Counted from the stretch's first letter, positions 10,341 through 20,712 are shown. The stretch: DNA of 43,505 nt from Chara braunii (GCA_003427395.1 BFEA01000770.1:379378-422882), one strand, 5' to 3'. Made by a program: numbers and translations. The notes: generated by a model from the letters alone, not told the origin.

Positions 10341-10799
10341 TCACTTCACCACACCGCCAATCGGCAAAATGTTATCTTTGATCACCACGTACAGAACCAG
10401 TCCACTCGAGGGTTCCCCGATTCCATCCACCAGTCCAACATCCAGCACTTGTCTTTGTGGTCGACTACAGGCACCTCGTCTCCTGCACCTTTCACCAGAC
10501 CTTCTACGCCTGGGCACAACGTCCATCGCAGATTTCCCCTGCCAACCACTAGTCACCTCCTCTTGACCTGCAACCCCGCCACTCATCAACACAGCCACAT
10601 CCGGTCCACAACCGCCAACACGAGTGGAAGGAGCGCCCGCAGAAGGCGCACCCCGCAACATCGGGGTTCGCTGGACCTTAGACCCTGGTGTCTCATCAGT
10701 CCCCACGCCAGCGGTTGGTGTCCCCTTTGTTTTTTTCGAAGATTGCTCCATGCTCTCGGAGCTAGCACGTCGTTTGCTTGGTTTCCCTTCCCGATCCAT
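10341..10799 (-). pseudogene. N-terminus of the long - strand gene
   Basis: The ATG at 10799 (MDREGKPSKRRASSESMEQSSKKTKG) opens a Lys/Arg/Ser-rich, probably disordered segment with a bipartite-like nuclear signal, followed by Gly-rich and Arg-rich stretches. A pyrimidine tract ending TTTCAG lies just upstream, so an earlier exon is possible. The frame ends at TGA 10341-10343 but continues in the same frame (SGRHSQFVMLELTMVFNAKG), so a single nonsense codon, CGA in an ancestor, would explain the break. Confidence 0.5.
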
Positions 10800-10885
10800 G
10801 TGGAGCAGCTGAAAGAAAACGCACAAGTGCAAAAGCAGTCATTGCCTTGCCGATGCGCAAACACCTTAGTAATTGAGACAACAGC

Positions 10886-11045
10886 AGACAGGAACACACA
10901 ACAACAGAAGCGGGACACTGACGATCATCGTTTTGAACTCGACAAACAAAGTCGGACACGAGGACAGACAGGAACACACAACAACAAAAGCGGGACACTG
11001 ACGACCATCGTTTGGAACGCGACGAACAAAGTCGGACACGAGGAC
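10886..11045. repeat. 80-bp tandem repeat, two copies
   Basis: AGACAGGAACACACAACAAC begins at 10886 and 10966, with few differences through GTCGGACACGAGGAC. It lies upstream of the - strand gene start at 10799. Confidence 0.9.
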
Positions 11046-11560
11046 AACAGCGGGGTTATACAGCGCGACTATCGTGTTGAGCACGACAAACAGCGCATGG
11101 CAGACCACAGTGTCGCTGTCGTGTCGAACTCAACGATCGAAAACGGATGTCATGGCACGATCGTCGATCGAGTTGATCGACTGTGCAGGTCCTCCGACCC
11201 TCGAGTTCAACACGACAATGACACTGTGGTCTGCCGTGCTGCACTGACCGTCGAGTTCTACACGACAGTGACACTATGGTTTGCCCTTCCGTACGCTGTT
11301 TGTCGTGTTTGACACAGTGGACGCCGAACGGTCGTTGAGTTTGACACGATAGTAAGATTGTGGTCTGCCCTGCCGTACTGACCGTCGAGTTCGACACGAC
11401 AGTGACACTGCGGTCTGCCCTACTGTGCGTTGTTTGATGTGTTCGACACGATGGTCGCCGGACAATCGTTGAGTTCGACACGACAGTGAAACTGTAGTCT
11501 ACCGTGCGCTGTGTGTCGTGTTCGACACAATGGTCGTCGGACGATCGAGAGATGTTCGAG
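11046..11560. repeat. Degenerate repeats around GTTCGACACGACAGTGACACTG
   Basis: At least five diverged units carry (G)AGTTCGACACGACAGTGA and TGGTCTGCCxTxCxGT. They share the core TCGTGTCGAACTC (either strand) with the arrays at 13472-14255 and 14500-14712. Frames on both strands are repetitive and give no protein match. Confidence 0.65.
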
Positions 11561-12051
11561 GGAGAACAACCCGCATGATCGAGTCGGACACGACGACAAA
11601 CGCAGGCGGACATCTCGTGACCGTGGTCACGATACTACCCCGTGATCTCCTGTTTGTGTCCGTGTCGACGGTCGCAAGTGTAGTCCCCAACGCCCATGAT
11701 ATGAGAACAAAAAACAGGTAGTGGGTATTTGTGTAAATGGCATGATTGTCGGAGCTTTTACACTACATGAAGATTTAGAGCTTTCACGCAAAGAAACACA
11801 ACATAAGAACAACATTCAGACGCTTTGTACTTTTCGCCCATGATTTCAGTAAATCGAAAAACAAGATCAGGACAACAACGACACACTGCATATTTTTAGT
11901 GACAGAACACGACATGAGAACAACTACCAGATTCTGCGTATTTTTCTCAAGGAAACACAACATGAGAACAGCAATCGGACACTTCGCACATCCCACTGAA
12001 TGCGAAGTCCATGAAAATTCAGTCTGAACAAAAAGAAAGATAGAGATACAT
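11561..12051. other. No gene; short AACAYGAGAACAAC repeats
   Basis: Short spaced motifs such as ACACAACATGAGAACAAC recur between 11700 and 11980. I see no coding frame or RNA gene. Confidence 0.4.
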
Positions 12052-12253
12052 CATTGTCGAACGCACAACAAAATTAAAAAATTTGTCGACAACGATTTCG
12101 ACACATTGACAAACTTGCGAAAGTGCCACACGTCGAAAAATATTGAACGACACATTGTCGAACGCACAATAAAAATTAAAAAATATGTCGACATCAGTCT
12201 CGACACATTGACAAACTTGCGAAAGTGCCACACGTCGAAAAATGTTGAACGGA
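12052..12253. repeat. 101-bp tandem repeat, two copies
   Basis: CATTGTCGAACGCACAA begins at 12052 and 12153 and the copies run through ACACGTCGAAAAATxTTGAACG with few differences. Confidence 0.9.
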
Positions 12254-12282
12254 AAATGTTGAACGACAAAGGGGACTGATGA

Positions 12283-12384
12283 AGGCTATCCATCGATTAC
12301 AGGGAACTCTCCCGCCGTTGCGGCTTTTCAATATGCCGATGCGGGCTATCTATCGACTACGGTGAACTCCCCCGCCGTTGCGGC
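12283..12384. repeat. 60-bp tandem repeat, two copies
   Basis: GGCTATCCATCGATTACAGG and GGCTATCTATCGACTACGG begin at 12283 and 12343; both continue TGAACTCxCCCGCCGTTGCGGC-like. The end of an unknown - strand coding remnant is close by. Confidence 0.8.
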
Positions 12385-13289
12385 CATCCAACAAGCGAAA
12401 TGCCGATCCGAAGGTCAGTTGCTTCGCCCTCTCAGCAAACACCGAAATGTATGTTATGCGCACGAATCCGGAGTTCCCAACGAGAGAACGACCTATAGCA
12501 TCCCGAATAGAAACGACTTTAGTCTCAACCTCGCCCCAAGCGGCGACGTACTCCACCTTGCCACCGACCACGATATCCAGTCTCCCATCGACCTCTCTTT
12601 GAACTAAGCACATATCCCTTCCGGACATAAACAACTCGTTCCTGGACATGTACATGACAGCGTCTGTCAAGTTCCTTGCCCTGTTCGAACAGGCAATGCA
12701 GAGCACTCTACAGAATATGAAGCACCCCAGCCGCAATCTCACACAACAATATGAAATTGGTCGAGGCGACAGACTCGGAGATCGCAATGGATAATGATCG
12801 AGGAACTGTGAATGATGTGCACAGTCGAGTAACTTTTGCTTCATAACACGGGCACCATGTGCGTGGCGAGGTTGTCACATATTCGCAGTCCAAAACACCG
12901 TTAAGGTGGCTAAATTTCAACTTCTTACACAAGTGACGCAATTGCACGGAACGTAACACATCGGACGACACCAGAATACGTTTCCCGAATTCCAACATAT
13001 TGGCGAACTCATAATTGTCAGCCCAAGGGTATCCCTCCGTCATGTTCACCCACTCGTACTCCTCCCAGAAGTCCAAATGTTTGTCGACAAACGGGACGAC
13101 TCTCATCCAAGGATCGCACTCGAAGTCCTCGGGACTAGCATCATCAAAGGTTGTGCTGCCCAGACATTGTCGGACGTGCAGCGCGCAAGGTGGGAAAGGG
13201 TGTGCCTTCCGCGCGCGCCAAAGTGTTGGGGTCATCCAATGAGCGATCTCCACAACGACAATGAAGCGTCCTGCACAGCATAATTGCAA
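12385..13289 (-). pseudogene. Unknown - strand coding remnant
   Basis: Two - strand frames join with a shift near 12715. The upstream one (13289-12708) contains DECDPWM-like acidic and aromatic stretches (HLDFWEEYEWVNMTEGYPWADNYEFANML) and HLCKKLKFSHLNGVLDCEYV. The downstream one (12715-12390) reads NLTDAVMYMSRNELFMSGRD, DIVVGGKVEYVAAWGEVETK and VRITYISVFAERAKQLTFGSAF. Alternating strand/helix patterns and balanced composition suggest a real ancestral protein of more than 290 residues. I recognise no family. It lies upstream of, and in the same direction as, the gene starting at 10799, so it may belong to the same large element. The single frame change could also be a short intron. Confidence 0.45.
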
Positions 13290-13471
13290 CGATCAACAGC
13301 AGTGCAGAACAATTGTCCCACCCCTCCAACGATGCAATCAAACCGGGCCACACGACATTACACTGCACACAATCCATATGCACAATCCATGCCTGCAATC
13401 TACGCACGCAACACATACACGACGTTCGTGGTCCATTGCACTGCACACAGACTCAAGGACATTGCATTGCA

Positions 13472-14255
13472 CACGATCGTGCTCGACTCGACGATAGGGT
13501 ACGATCGTGTTCGACTCGGCGATAGGGCACGATCGTGTTCGACTCGACGATCGTGTTCAACTCGACGATAAGGCACGATCGTGTCCGACTCGACGATAGA
13601 GCACAATCGTGTTTGACTCCACGATCGTGTTCGACTCGACGATAAGCCACTATCGTGTTCGACTCGACCATTGTGTTCGACTCGACGATCGTGTTCAACT
13701 CGACGACATGGCACGATCGTGTTCGAGTCGACGATGGGGCATGATCGTGTTCGACTCGACGATAGGGGACGATCGTGTTCGATTCGACGATCGTGTTGGA
13801 CTCGACGTTAGGTCACGATCGTGTTCGACTCGACGATGGGCACGACCGTGTTCGACTCGACGATGGGGCACGATCGTGTCCGACTAGACGATAGGGCGCG
13901 ATCGTGTTCTACTCGACGATAGGGCACGTTCGTGTTCAACCCGACAATCGACTCGACGATCGTGTTCGACTCGAGGATCGTGTTCCACTCGACGACAGGG
14001 CACGATCGTGTTCGACTCGACGATGGGCCACGATCGTGTTCTACTCGACCATCGTGTTGGAATCGACGATCGTGTTCGACTCGACGACAAGGCACAAATC
14101 GTGTTCGACTCGACGATATGACACGATCGTGTTTGACTCTACGATAGGGCACGATCGTGTTCGACTCGACGATAGGGCATGATCGTGTCCGACTCGACGA
14201 TCGTGTTCGACTCGAAGATTGTGTCCGACTCGACGATCGTGTCCAACTCGACCAT
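13472..14255. repeat. CpG-rich array of 18/28-bp units with palindrome CACGATCGTG
   Basis: About 32 units. The long form (28 bp) is ACGATCGTGTTCGACTCG plus ACGATAGGGC; the short form (18 bp) lacks the last ten bases. The junction makes the 10-bp palindrome CACGATCGTG, centred on CGATCG and containing GATC. Long and short units alternate without simple order. Neighbouring elements are decayed, yet CpG is not depleted here. Frames on both strands are open by repetition and are not genes. Confidence 0.9.
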
Positions 14256-14499
14256 CACGGCAACCGAAAGTGCCACGGGGCCTTACGTGGTTGCATCTGG
14301 GCTTGCTGGTTGTGTCCTCACCGTCTGATCCTTCGGACTTGGGGTGCTCTGCTGTGGCTGCGCATCACGTTCCGGAGTCGTCTACTCGCTCTGTCGTCGC
14401 GACCTGCGACCCTCAACACCTTTGCTGTGGTCCACCGTCGTGTCGCGCAGGTGGTCTGCTATGCACGGACCTCCGCTGCGTCAACGAATCCTTGTGCTC
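14256..14499. other. Unassigned spacer between two arrays
   Basis: GC-rich, no repeat unit, no protein recognised on either strand. Confidence 0.4.
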
Positions 14500-14712
14500 C
14501 GTCGAACACGATAGTGGTCGTGTCGAGCACGATCGTCCTCGTCGTGTCAAACACGATCGTCGTCGTGTGGAACACGATTAACACGATCATCGTCCTGTCG
14601 ACAACGATCGTCGTCGTGTCCAGCGCGCCCGCCGTCGTGTTGAGCACGACCGCCGAGGTGTCGGGCGGGATCGTCGTCGTGTCCAGCACGATCGTCGTCG
14701 TTTCAGGCACCA
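14500..14712. repeat. About 21-bp repeats of CACGATCGTCGTCGTGTC
   Basis: About eight to ten diverged units of CACGATCGTCGTCGTGTCNAG. They share CGATCGT with the main array but extend it with (CGT)n. A + strand frame gives Val/Ser/Thr-rich repeats; this is a consequence of the array. Confidence 0.75.
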
Positions 14713-15220
14713 CGCACATGTTCACCATGACAGCGCCGCTGCGGCTCCAGGGTTCCAGGGAAGAAAAACACTGCTTTATGTTCGGCAGGGCAACAGGCGC
14801 TGCGGGCTAACTGCTGTCTGCGCGGAGCACAGCGTGTGTCATCTTCGGCACGAGTTGTGCTGTCTGTGGACTGTTTACTGTCATGTTGGGCAGCAGGAGA
14901 CCACGGACAATCGGTGCCTCTGTGGACGATACAATCATCGATGCAACCGCGGGGGGGACGACCTGCCCCGTCGTCAATGCAGGTGCCACGCCGGTCGATG
15001 AGGTGGCCACTATCCCGGGCAGCCCTTCTCTTTCTAGTCGACGTCGTCCCGTCGGCGCGGGTCGGGTCGGACCGCCACCTTCGGGTGCACTCCTGCTCGT
15101 GGGCGATCGACCGGAGACATTCGCGTTCCGCCACAGTCAGTCACGTTCGAGAGACGTGCTTCGACTTGCATGCGTCAAAAACATTCCGCAGAACATAGTA
15201 CTCGGGTGATTGTCTCCCTC
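14713..15220. other. GC-rich unassigned region
   Basis: Overlapping open frames on both strands of up to 143 codons, with no domain and biased Arg/Ser composition. I could not choose a real coding frame. The - strand frame 15134-14703 is one candidate. Confidence 0.3.
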
Positions 15221-15511
15221 TCGTGTTGGACACAACGGTGGCGTTACCACAGTCGTTTGTCGGTTCAGTCTGGGGTTCTGGGAACCCGTCGTGTGCCGTC
15301 GTTAGAGTTCCTCGATCGACATGGTGTTCAAACTCTGCGCAAATTGTGCTTTAAATCCGCGGAGTCTAATGCCTGGAAATCAAGAGCGGGGACCCTTCCG
15401 TGTTGGACGAGGCGGTCGCGTTGCCACGGTGGTTTTCCTGCTCGCTCGTGGCAGTTTTCCTGCTGGCTCTGGGTGGTGGGAACCACTCGTGTGCCGTCGG
15501 TGAAGTTCCTG
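15221..15511. repeat. Direct repeat, about 177-bp period
   Basis: CGTGTTGGAC...GTTxCCACxGT...GGGAACCxxTCGTGTGCCGTCG-TxxAGTTCCT occurs from 15222 and again from 15399. The copies are diverged. Confidence 0.6.
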
Positions 15512-15591
15512 AAAAAACATCAGTTATGTGTTCTACAAACCTGTGTCGTTCTTAATGTTTTCTATTAATGCCCTCATATCAAGCTGTGTGC

Positions 15592-15812
15592 TGCGTGCCA
15601 GGGTTTTCGCCTTTCCGCTGTTGGTGCCAGCTGTATTTTGCGCATCGTGATCTCTGCCTTTCCGATACTGATGCCCAACGTGACATGTGCTACGTTTTTT
15701 TTTGCGTGTCAGGATATCCGCCTTTTCACTGCTGGTGCACGCTGTGTTTTGCGCGTCGTAATCTCCGCCTTTCCTATACTGGTGTCCGATTTGACATGTG
15801 CTACATTTCCCA
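15592..15812. repeat. 111-bp tandem repeat, two copies
   Basis: TGCGTGCCAGGGTTTTCGCC begins at 15592 and TGCGTGTCAGGATATCCGCC at 15703; both run through GACATGTGCTACxTTT. Confidence 0.8.
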
Positions 15813-16353
15813 CTCTCGTTCAATCTCCGACTTCGACAAACTCTTTTGCGTATATTTCGCCTTTGGCACAGATTGCCCCGATGACCGGACTACTGAGTCC
15901 TAACCCATTGTTAAAATTCATTATGCTTCGAACTCGGTCTTTGTGCCCTTGTAAATGATTCATCTCGATGCTCACATTCCAAGGTCATGTGTTATCCCCG
16001 CTCGGATGTTTTCTGTTTCCCTCCGTCACATGTAGGGCTGCGTTTCTCGGTGTCGTTTATAGGGCTGTGTTTCTCGCTGTATAGTATTCATTTAATCTAT
16101 TTCAATTTTATAAAAATATTGTCTCAAACAGAAATACAATTTGTTGATTCTATTCATTTTGTTTAGTATTATTATCATTGCTCATTATACTAATTCTATA
16201 AAATAAAAAATAGATAGAGAATAAATAGAAAAAAAAAAATACATCAATCAATCTATAACATGCTCAATCTGAATCACAATATGCGCCTTTAACAGTGGTC
16301 CGTTGTTTTGTTGTCGCTGACACGTTTCATATGTGGCTTGTGGTGTGCATGTT
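15813..16353. other. AT-rich non-coding stretch
   Basis: Contains a short duplicated motif (AGGGCTGxGTTTCTCGxTGT near 16033 and 16065) and AT-rich sequence to 16260. It may include the 5' flank or terminus of the DUF7869-like element, but no inverted repeat was found. Confidence 0.4.
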
Positions 16354-17544
16354 ATGCCACGGCAGGCTTGTAGCACAACCTTGGAAATCATACACTGTGT
16401 GACATCTAATACAATGGTCAATGAGGATTTTCCTCCACCGCACCTGCCAATGTATTCACAAGATGTTCGAAGTGGTCACCAACGTGTCAATAATGCTCCC
16501 GAATCTCCTGTTCATAAGAGGTCACGAAATATTATGTGTACGGACACTACATGTGAAAATGTGTATCCTGTCCTGCGCTGCCCATTTCGAACCTCTGATG
16601 CAGAGAGTGCGGAAGGTAAGGAGGGTAAGACCTCCTCTGCTGACAACAACGCATGCGATGTAGATCGTGTTGTATGGGTGCCGAGGAGTTCACTTCGAGA
16701 TTTCGAGTACACAGGTCTTCTGTTTGGTGAGAGTGATGAAGATGGTTCAGATTCTAGTGCTTCGATGTCGTCTAGTGTTGATAGTTCTCCAGATAAAACC
16801 GGTTATCCGCAAACGTACGCTGACCGGAACACTGCCCACTGTTGTCAAAATGACAATGAGAATTATGATGTGATCTCTGATTTCGATGACATTTTCTCAA
16901 AACGTCTGTCCTCAGAGAAGCGTCCTTATACTTTTTGTGTCAGAATGTCGAGGTCAAAGAAGATTTTGCAATCAGTTCATAGAAAACTCACGAAAAAAAA
17001 AATGGCGAGTGTGCTTGGACAAGTTTGTTGTAAGCGGAAGTGTAGCGCTCAAATGGCCCTGGAAGACATCAAAGCTATCCGGAGCGCATACTACTTTAAG
17101 GACCAGCAGAGCAGGGGTGTATGGTGGGTTGAAACATTGAAGAGGTTCACCTTCATAGGCAATGAGAAGGAGATTATTCAACCTATTGTGGGGAAACGAA
17201 AGGTGTGCATTAATGTCTGGTGTTTCACACTAGGTGTATGTAAAAATACGTTTCTCAAAAAAAGGATAACTTTGTCAAAAGGCTACATTATGTCGGAGCA
17301 TGGCAGTACTGTACTCAGACGCACATCAGCAACATATGCGACGATGTACGGAAAACTAAGCTCCTTCGTGCGAGATAACGGAGATTCCATGCCCAATGAC
17401 ATTAAGGTCAAAGAGGGGGAATCGAGAGTGGTGTTGAGATTGTCCGCTTGCTATAACAAGGTTGATATTTATAAATTGTTAAAGTCGCAATTCGACAACA
17501 TGGGTGCTCCTTGTGTTTCTCTCCAAGTTTTCTACAACATGTGA
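16354..17544 (+). pseudogene. DUF7869-like protein, copy 1, N-terminal part
   Basis: Open from the ATG at 16354 (MPRQACSTTLEII) for nearly 400 codons. It has a disordered Ser/Asp-rich N-terminus (SDEDGSDSSASMSSSVDSS), a basic stretch, then a Cys cluster (VLGQVCCKRKCSAQM, about 17008-17050) matching CCNSEC in the copy at 34102-33527, and CFTLGVCKNTF. The pattern corresponds to the zinc-binding and helical region that precedes the DUF7869 domain. The frame ends at TGA 17542-17544 after FYNM; the family has Trp there, so TGG to TGA explains it, and TAG at 17551-17553 follows. Not intact. Role unknown; the repeat nature suggests a mobile element. Confidence 0.6.
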
Positions 17545-17553
17545 AGAACGTAG

Positions 17554-18144
17554 TTCTGGCGTATGAAATTTCATGACATTGATCAAAACTTTGCGAAATG
17601 CGAGAAATGTGTCAAATACGAGGAATCTATCAATTTCGCAAAGTTCGTACGTGTGCGTGAGTACTTTGTTTCGCTACGCGAGAAACACTTGGACTTGCAG
17701 CTCCAACATCGTGCTGCGTATGGGGTGTGGAAGGATGAGTTGAAGACACCGGGTTCCAACAATTTATGCATCATCATTGACGGCATGAACCAATGCAAGA
17801 CCAGCATTCTACACTCTGGCGGAGAGAACAAATCGAAGACATTCGCAAATATTCCGATGTTGAAAACTAATTTAACAGCTATTATTGCACACAGCCGCTC
17901 ACCATCGGTCCATGTTCACACATGGTACCCTTGTTATCCACATGATTCTAATGCTGTAGTGTCTTCCATTATTGAAGTTCTGTGTGACATCCAGGCGACA
18001 AGCGACTTGTCTCCTAAACTGAGGATACAAGCTGACAACTGTTGGAGAGAAAACAAAAACAGATACGTTTTGGGACTTGCTGCAGCTTTGGTAAAATTTG
18101 GCTTCTTCAAAGAACTCGAATTCGGTTTTATGTTAGTGGGATAG
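17554..18144 (+). pseudogene. DUF7869-like protein, copy 1, central acidic-motif domain
   Basis: In frame with the previous segment through two nonsense codons. It contains FHDIDQNFAKCEKC, then LCIIIDGMNQCKTSI (about 17770-17815), YPHDSNAV (17936-17959), LRIQADNCWRENKNRY (18019-18066) and LEFGFMLVG ending at TAG 18142-18144, after which TYTDVDVTFSHFSRKL continues. The order IIDGM(D/N)Q-K, DSN, DN..ENK, VG.T..D.D is what I recall for DUF7869 proteins and resembles the strand-borne acids of RNase H-fold transposases. The copy at 31815-30570 matches at each motif. Assignment is by motif memory only. Confidence 0.6.
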
Positions 18145-18202
18145 ACATATACGGACGTTGATGTCACTTTCAGTCATTTCTCTCGCAAACTGAAAATGTG
18201 CG

Positions 18203-19060
18203 ATGCTTATACTATGCTGGACCTCTTCAATCTCGTTGCCAGTTCTCAAAAAGAACGTTCGTTATGCACATTCATGGATGAAATTGCTGATTGACTTTAA
18301 GCCATTTCTAGTCAAGAAACTGACCGGTCATACTCGTCCACATGCCTTTAGGTTTTACATGCAGGATGACAATCCTGTGTTCCAGTGGAAAGAGTATTGC
18401 ACTTCTCCTGAATGGTTTGCTCGAGTCTATTGCTTTAAACGAGATGGAAACAAAGCATATGCTGGACCCGAATGGTCATTCGAGCCATCACCTGTTCCGT
18501 CGTCAGCTCCTCTGCCTACTAAAGATAAGAATTTGGATTTCGAATCAGGAATTGAAGATGTGAAGACGTTTGTTGAGAGGTTGGAGAACAAGCGGCACGA
18601 GTGGTTGGGAATGAAAGATGAGGTTAGCTTTTCAAAGGAGAGTGCTCTTTCACAGTGAAAAACTTTCCTCGAGACAGTCGAGGAGCATTACGGGTCCGGG
18701 TTTGCGAAAACTTCACTCAAGGCTGGCTTCTGGCCCTCACAAGACAGAATTAAGAAGGATGTCTTCCTCTTGAACAGCAATGAGAATAAGGAGTCATTGT
18801 TTGTTGGACCAGCCAATGAGCGTCCAAAGGCGGAGCTAAACCCAGTTGTGGAAACGTCTTTCTGTGCAATATTCGAACGCATGGAAGAAGACGTGGAAGA
18901 AAGACAAGACAACATCACAGCAGTGGCAGTATGAAGACTGTGTTGTGTGGAGCTGGACATCAAAGACATTGCATTTGGAAAATGGAGTGCACATTCCTAA
19001 ATCGGCCAGAGAGAACGCCTTGGTATGCCTTTCACTTCTCGATGATGAAGATCAGTAGGT
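18203..19060 (+). pseudogene. DUF7869-like protein, copy 1, C-terminal part
   Basis: After a frame change near 18265 the sequence reads HSWMKLLIDFKPFLVKKL and PHAFRFYMQDDNPVFQWKEY, which occupies the same place as FRIEKNDAGEVRVWSKQY in the other copy. The frame stops at 18656-18658. Sequence to 19060 contains further short coding-like pieces (ENGVHIPKSARENALVCLSLLDDEDQ). It ends near a GTAGGT at 19056 that could be a 5' splice site, with TTGCAG at 19162-19167 as acceptor. Confidence 0.5.
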
Positions 19061-19181
19061 TTTAAATACATTTTGAAGAAGAGTTAATCGTATTTATTAG
19101 TACATTATTTAGTTGTCACTGAGCTTTCATTTATATATATTTAAACTGTATTTTCATGTGTTGCAGAATGGTTCAACCATT

Positions 19182-19299
19182 TGTGACGACTGGATGGCCG
19201 CCAAGTAACATGGTGTGGGGAAGAAATATATGGCATGATATGTGACGACTAGATGGCTGCCAAGTAACATGGTGTGGGGAAGAAATATATGGCATGATA
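19182..19299 (+). repeat. 59-bp tandem duplication that breaks the frame
   Basis: TGTGACGACTGGATGGCCGC begins at 19182 and TGTGACGACTAGATGGCTGC at 19241; both continue CAAGTAACATGGTGTGGGG. The 59-bp period is not a multiple of three, so the frame starting MVQPFVTTGWPPSNMVWG ends at TGA in the second copy. Confidence 0.9.
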
Positions 19300-19898
19300 T
19301 GGATTCTATTTTCTTCACATCTGAAGTGATCTTTGACAGTGCAGTACTCAGTGTCAGAGGTGTGGATGCCCCACCGGAAGACTGGGAACATTCTCCTCGA
19401 GAATCACTGTATATTTGTGGTCGCAGGTGTTGTGGAACGAGAACATACCCGCGAGAAGTGCTCGCACCCTTTTCGGAATTGTATTATTCAGCAGTCAAAT
19501 TCTGCCACAACAATTTCAACGTGATGACCTTGTTTTGTACAGCGACGACTGTTCAAGGTCAATGCAAAGTATCTTTCCTTATTCATAATGACTTTTCAGC
19601 AAGTGCAAATATTTCCAATGCAGATAACATCGATGAACGAAGACGGGAAGAATTCCGAAGGAAGATCATGGAGCAACCGTCACTCAAAACACTCATGGAT
19701 GGGCTTGTGGACACGACCATCAAATATTTGCGAAGTCTCCTTCTGCGCGAATATGAAGTAATAGAAAGTTATATAGAGTATGCGTTTGACGGACAAAATA
19801 ATACCATCATTGTAGAAGATTGGGCAACTTATACAAGGACAGACTGGAATGTTGTCTTAATCGCATTAGTTTATCCCCTAAGTCGATTTAGTTACTAG
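19242..19898 (+). pseudogene. Unknown coding remnant following the DUF7869-like gene
   Basis: About 218 codons open after the 59-bp duplication; the first ATG in this frame is in NMVWGRNIW. Composition is normal for protein, with a Cys pair (CGRRCCG), a charged helix (NIDERRREEFRRKIMEQPSLKTLMDGLVDTTIKYLRSLL, in part) and a hydrophobic C-terminus. It may be a last exon of the DUF7869-like gene or a second gene of the same element. No family recognised. Confidence 0.4.
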
Positions 19899-20704
19899 GC
19901 TTGTTTTGCCTACTTTCGGAGTGTCATTTGTGCTTTGCATTTAATTTTTCTTCTCTTAGCCTTGAGACATCAAGTTCGAATAGCCCAGTTTTGTGTTAAT
20001 GTAGAGTTATTTGGTCATCCAAGTTCAATGGGATTCGAACTAAGGTTTGTGTTTTGACAGTTTGTGGTTGGCACTGCTTTGAAATTGTTTTTAATATTGA
20101 ATTTTTGCACGTGTTTTCATTTAAGGGTGTTGTTGTAGTTTCAAGCAGGATTTTTGTACGTGTTTTCAGAGTGTCCGCTGCACTTTGTTGTCAAATATTA
20201 ACAGTTATTTTTCTTCCATGGTCACATACAAGGTTTTTATATTTCAATCATTTCGAAATCTGATGTTCCATGCCCAAACAAACTTAACTTAAAGGCTTAC
20301 ATTGTGCATTGCCAAGTTGAACTTGATGCAACACTCACGACATTTCACTAGCTTTTACACTTTATCTAACTCTCACGTTTTGCAATATGTGTCCATATTG
20401 TGTAAGCTTGGTATTATAATTAATATAATAATATGACTTCTTGGATTTTGCGATAGAATGGATGTATTCATGTTATGAAAGGTGGGGATAATATGCAATA
20501 GTTGACTCATGAAACTTGCATTGATGTAGATATGCAACTTTATTTTGAGATAGAATCATGGATAGTTGACTAATGAAACTTGTATTGATGCAGATATGCA
20601 ATTTTCTTTTGAATACTTGATTACACAATATTTGTCAATAAGATGTTAAAATCCTTTGCTCTTGTTGTTAAATTTACTTTTTTTTTGGCAAATTTGTTAA
20701 TTTC
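19899..20704. other. AT-rich spacer, no gene
   Basis: Contains two diverged copies of GATAGTTGACTxATGAAACTTG (about 20498 and 20562), each followed by TTGATGNAGATATGCAA. No coding or RNA feature recognised. This should contain the 5' side of the chromovirus, but no LTR or PBS was found. Confidence 0.45.
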
Positions 20705-20712
20705 ATTATATT
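20705..20712. repeat. Target-site duplication, left (8 bp)
   Basis: ATTATATT immediately before the MITE terminus; the right copy at 21478-21485 is ATTATGTT, 7 of 8 identical. Eight-base duplications are typical of hAT transposition. Confidence 0.75.

Noticed and set aside
10921-11110. Hydrophobic Cys/Val-rich - strand frames (VVVCSCL-like)
   Set aside because: Translation of the 80-bp repeat, no membrane-protein features beyond composition.
13261-13714. Long open frames on both strands over the 18/28-bp array
   Set aside because: They arise because the repeat unit lacks stops in several frames; peptides are simple repeats with no domain.
14157-15198. Several overlapping frames of 120-217 codons
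   Set aside because: GC-rich sequence with frames on both strands, no motif, and partly inside the 21-bp repeats.
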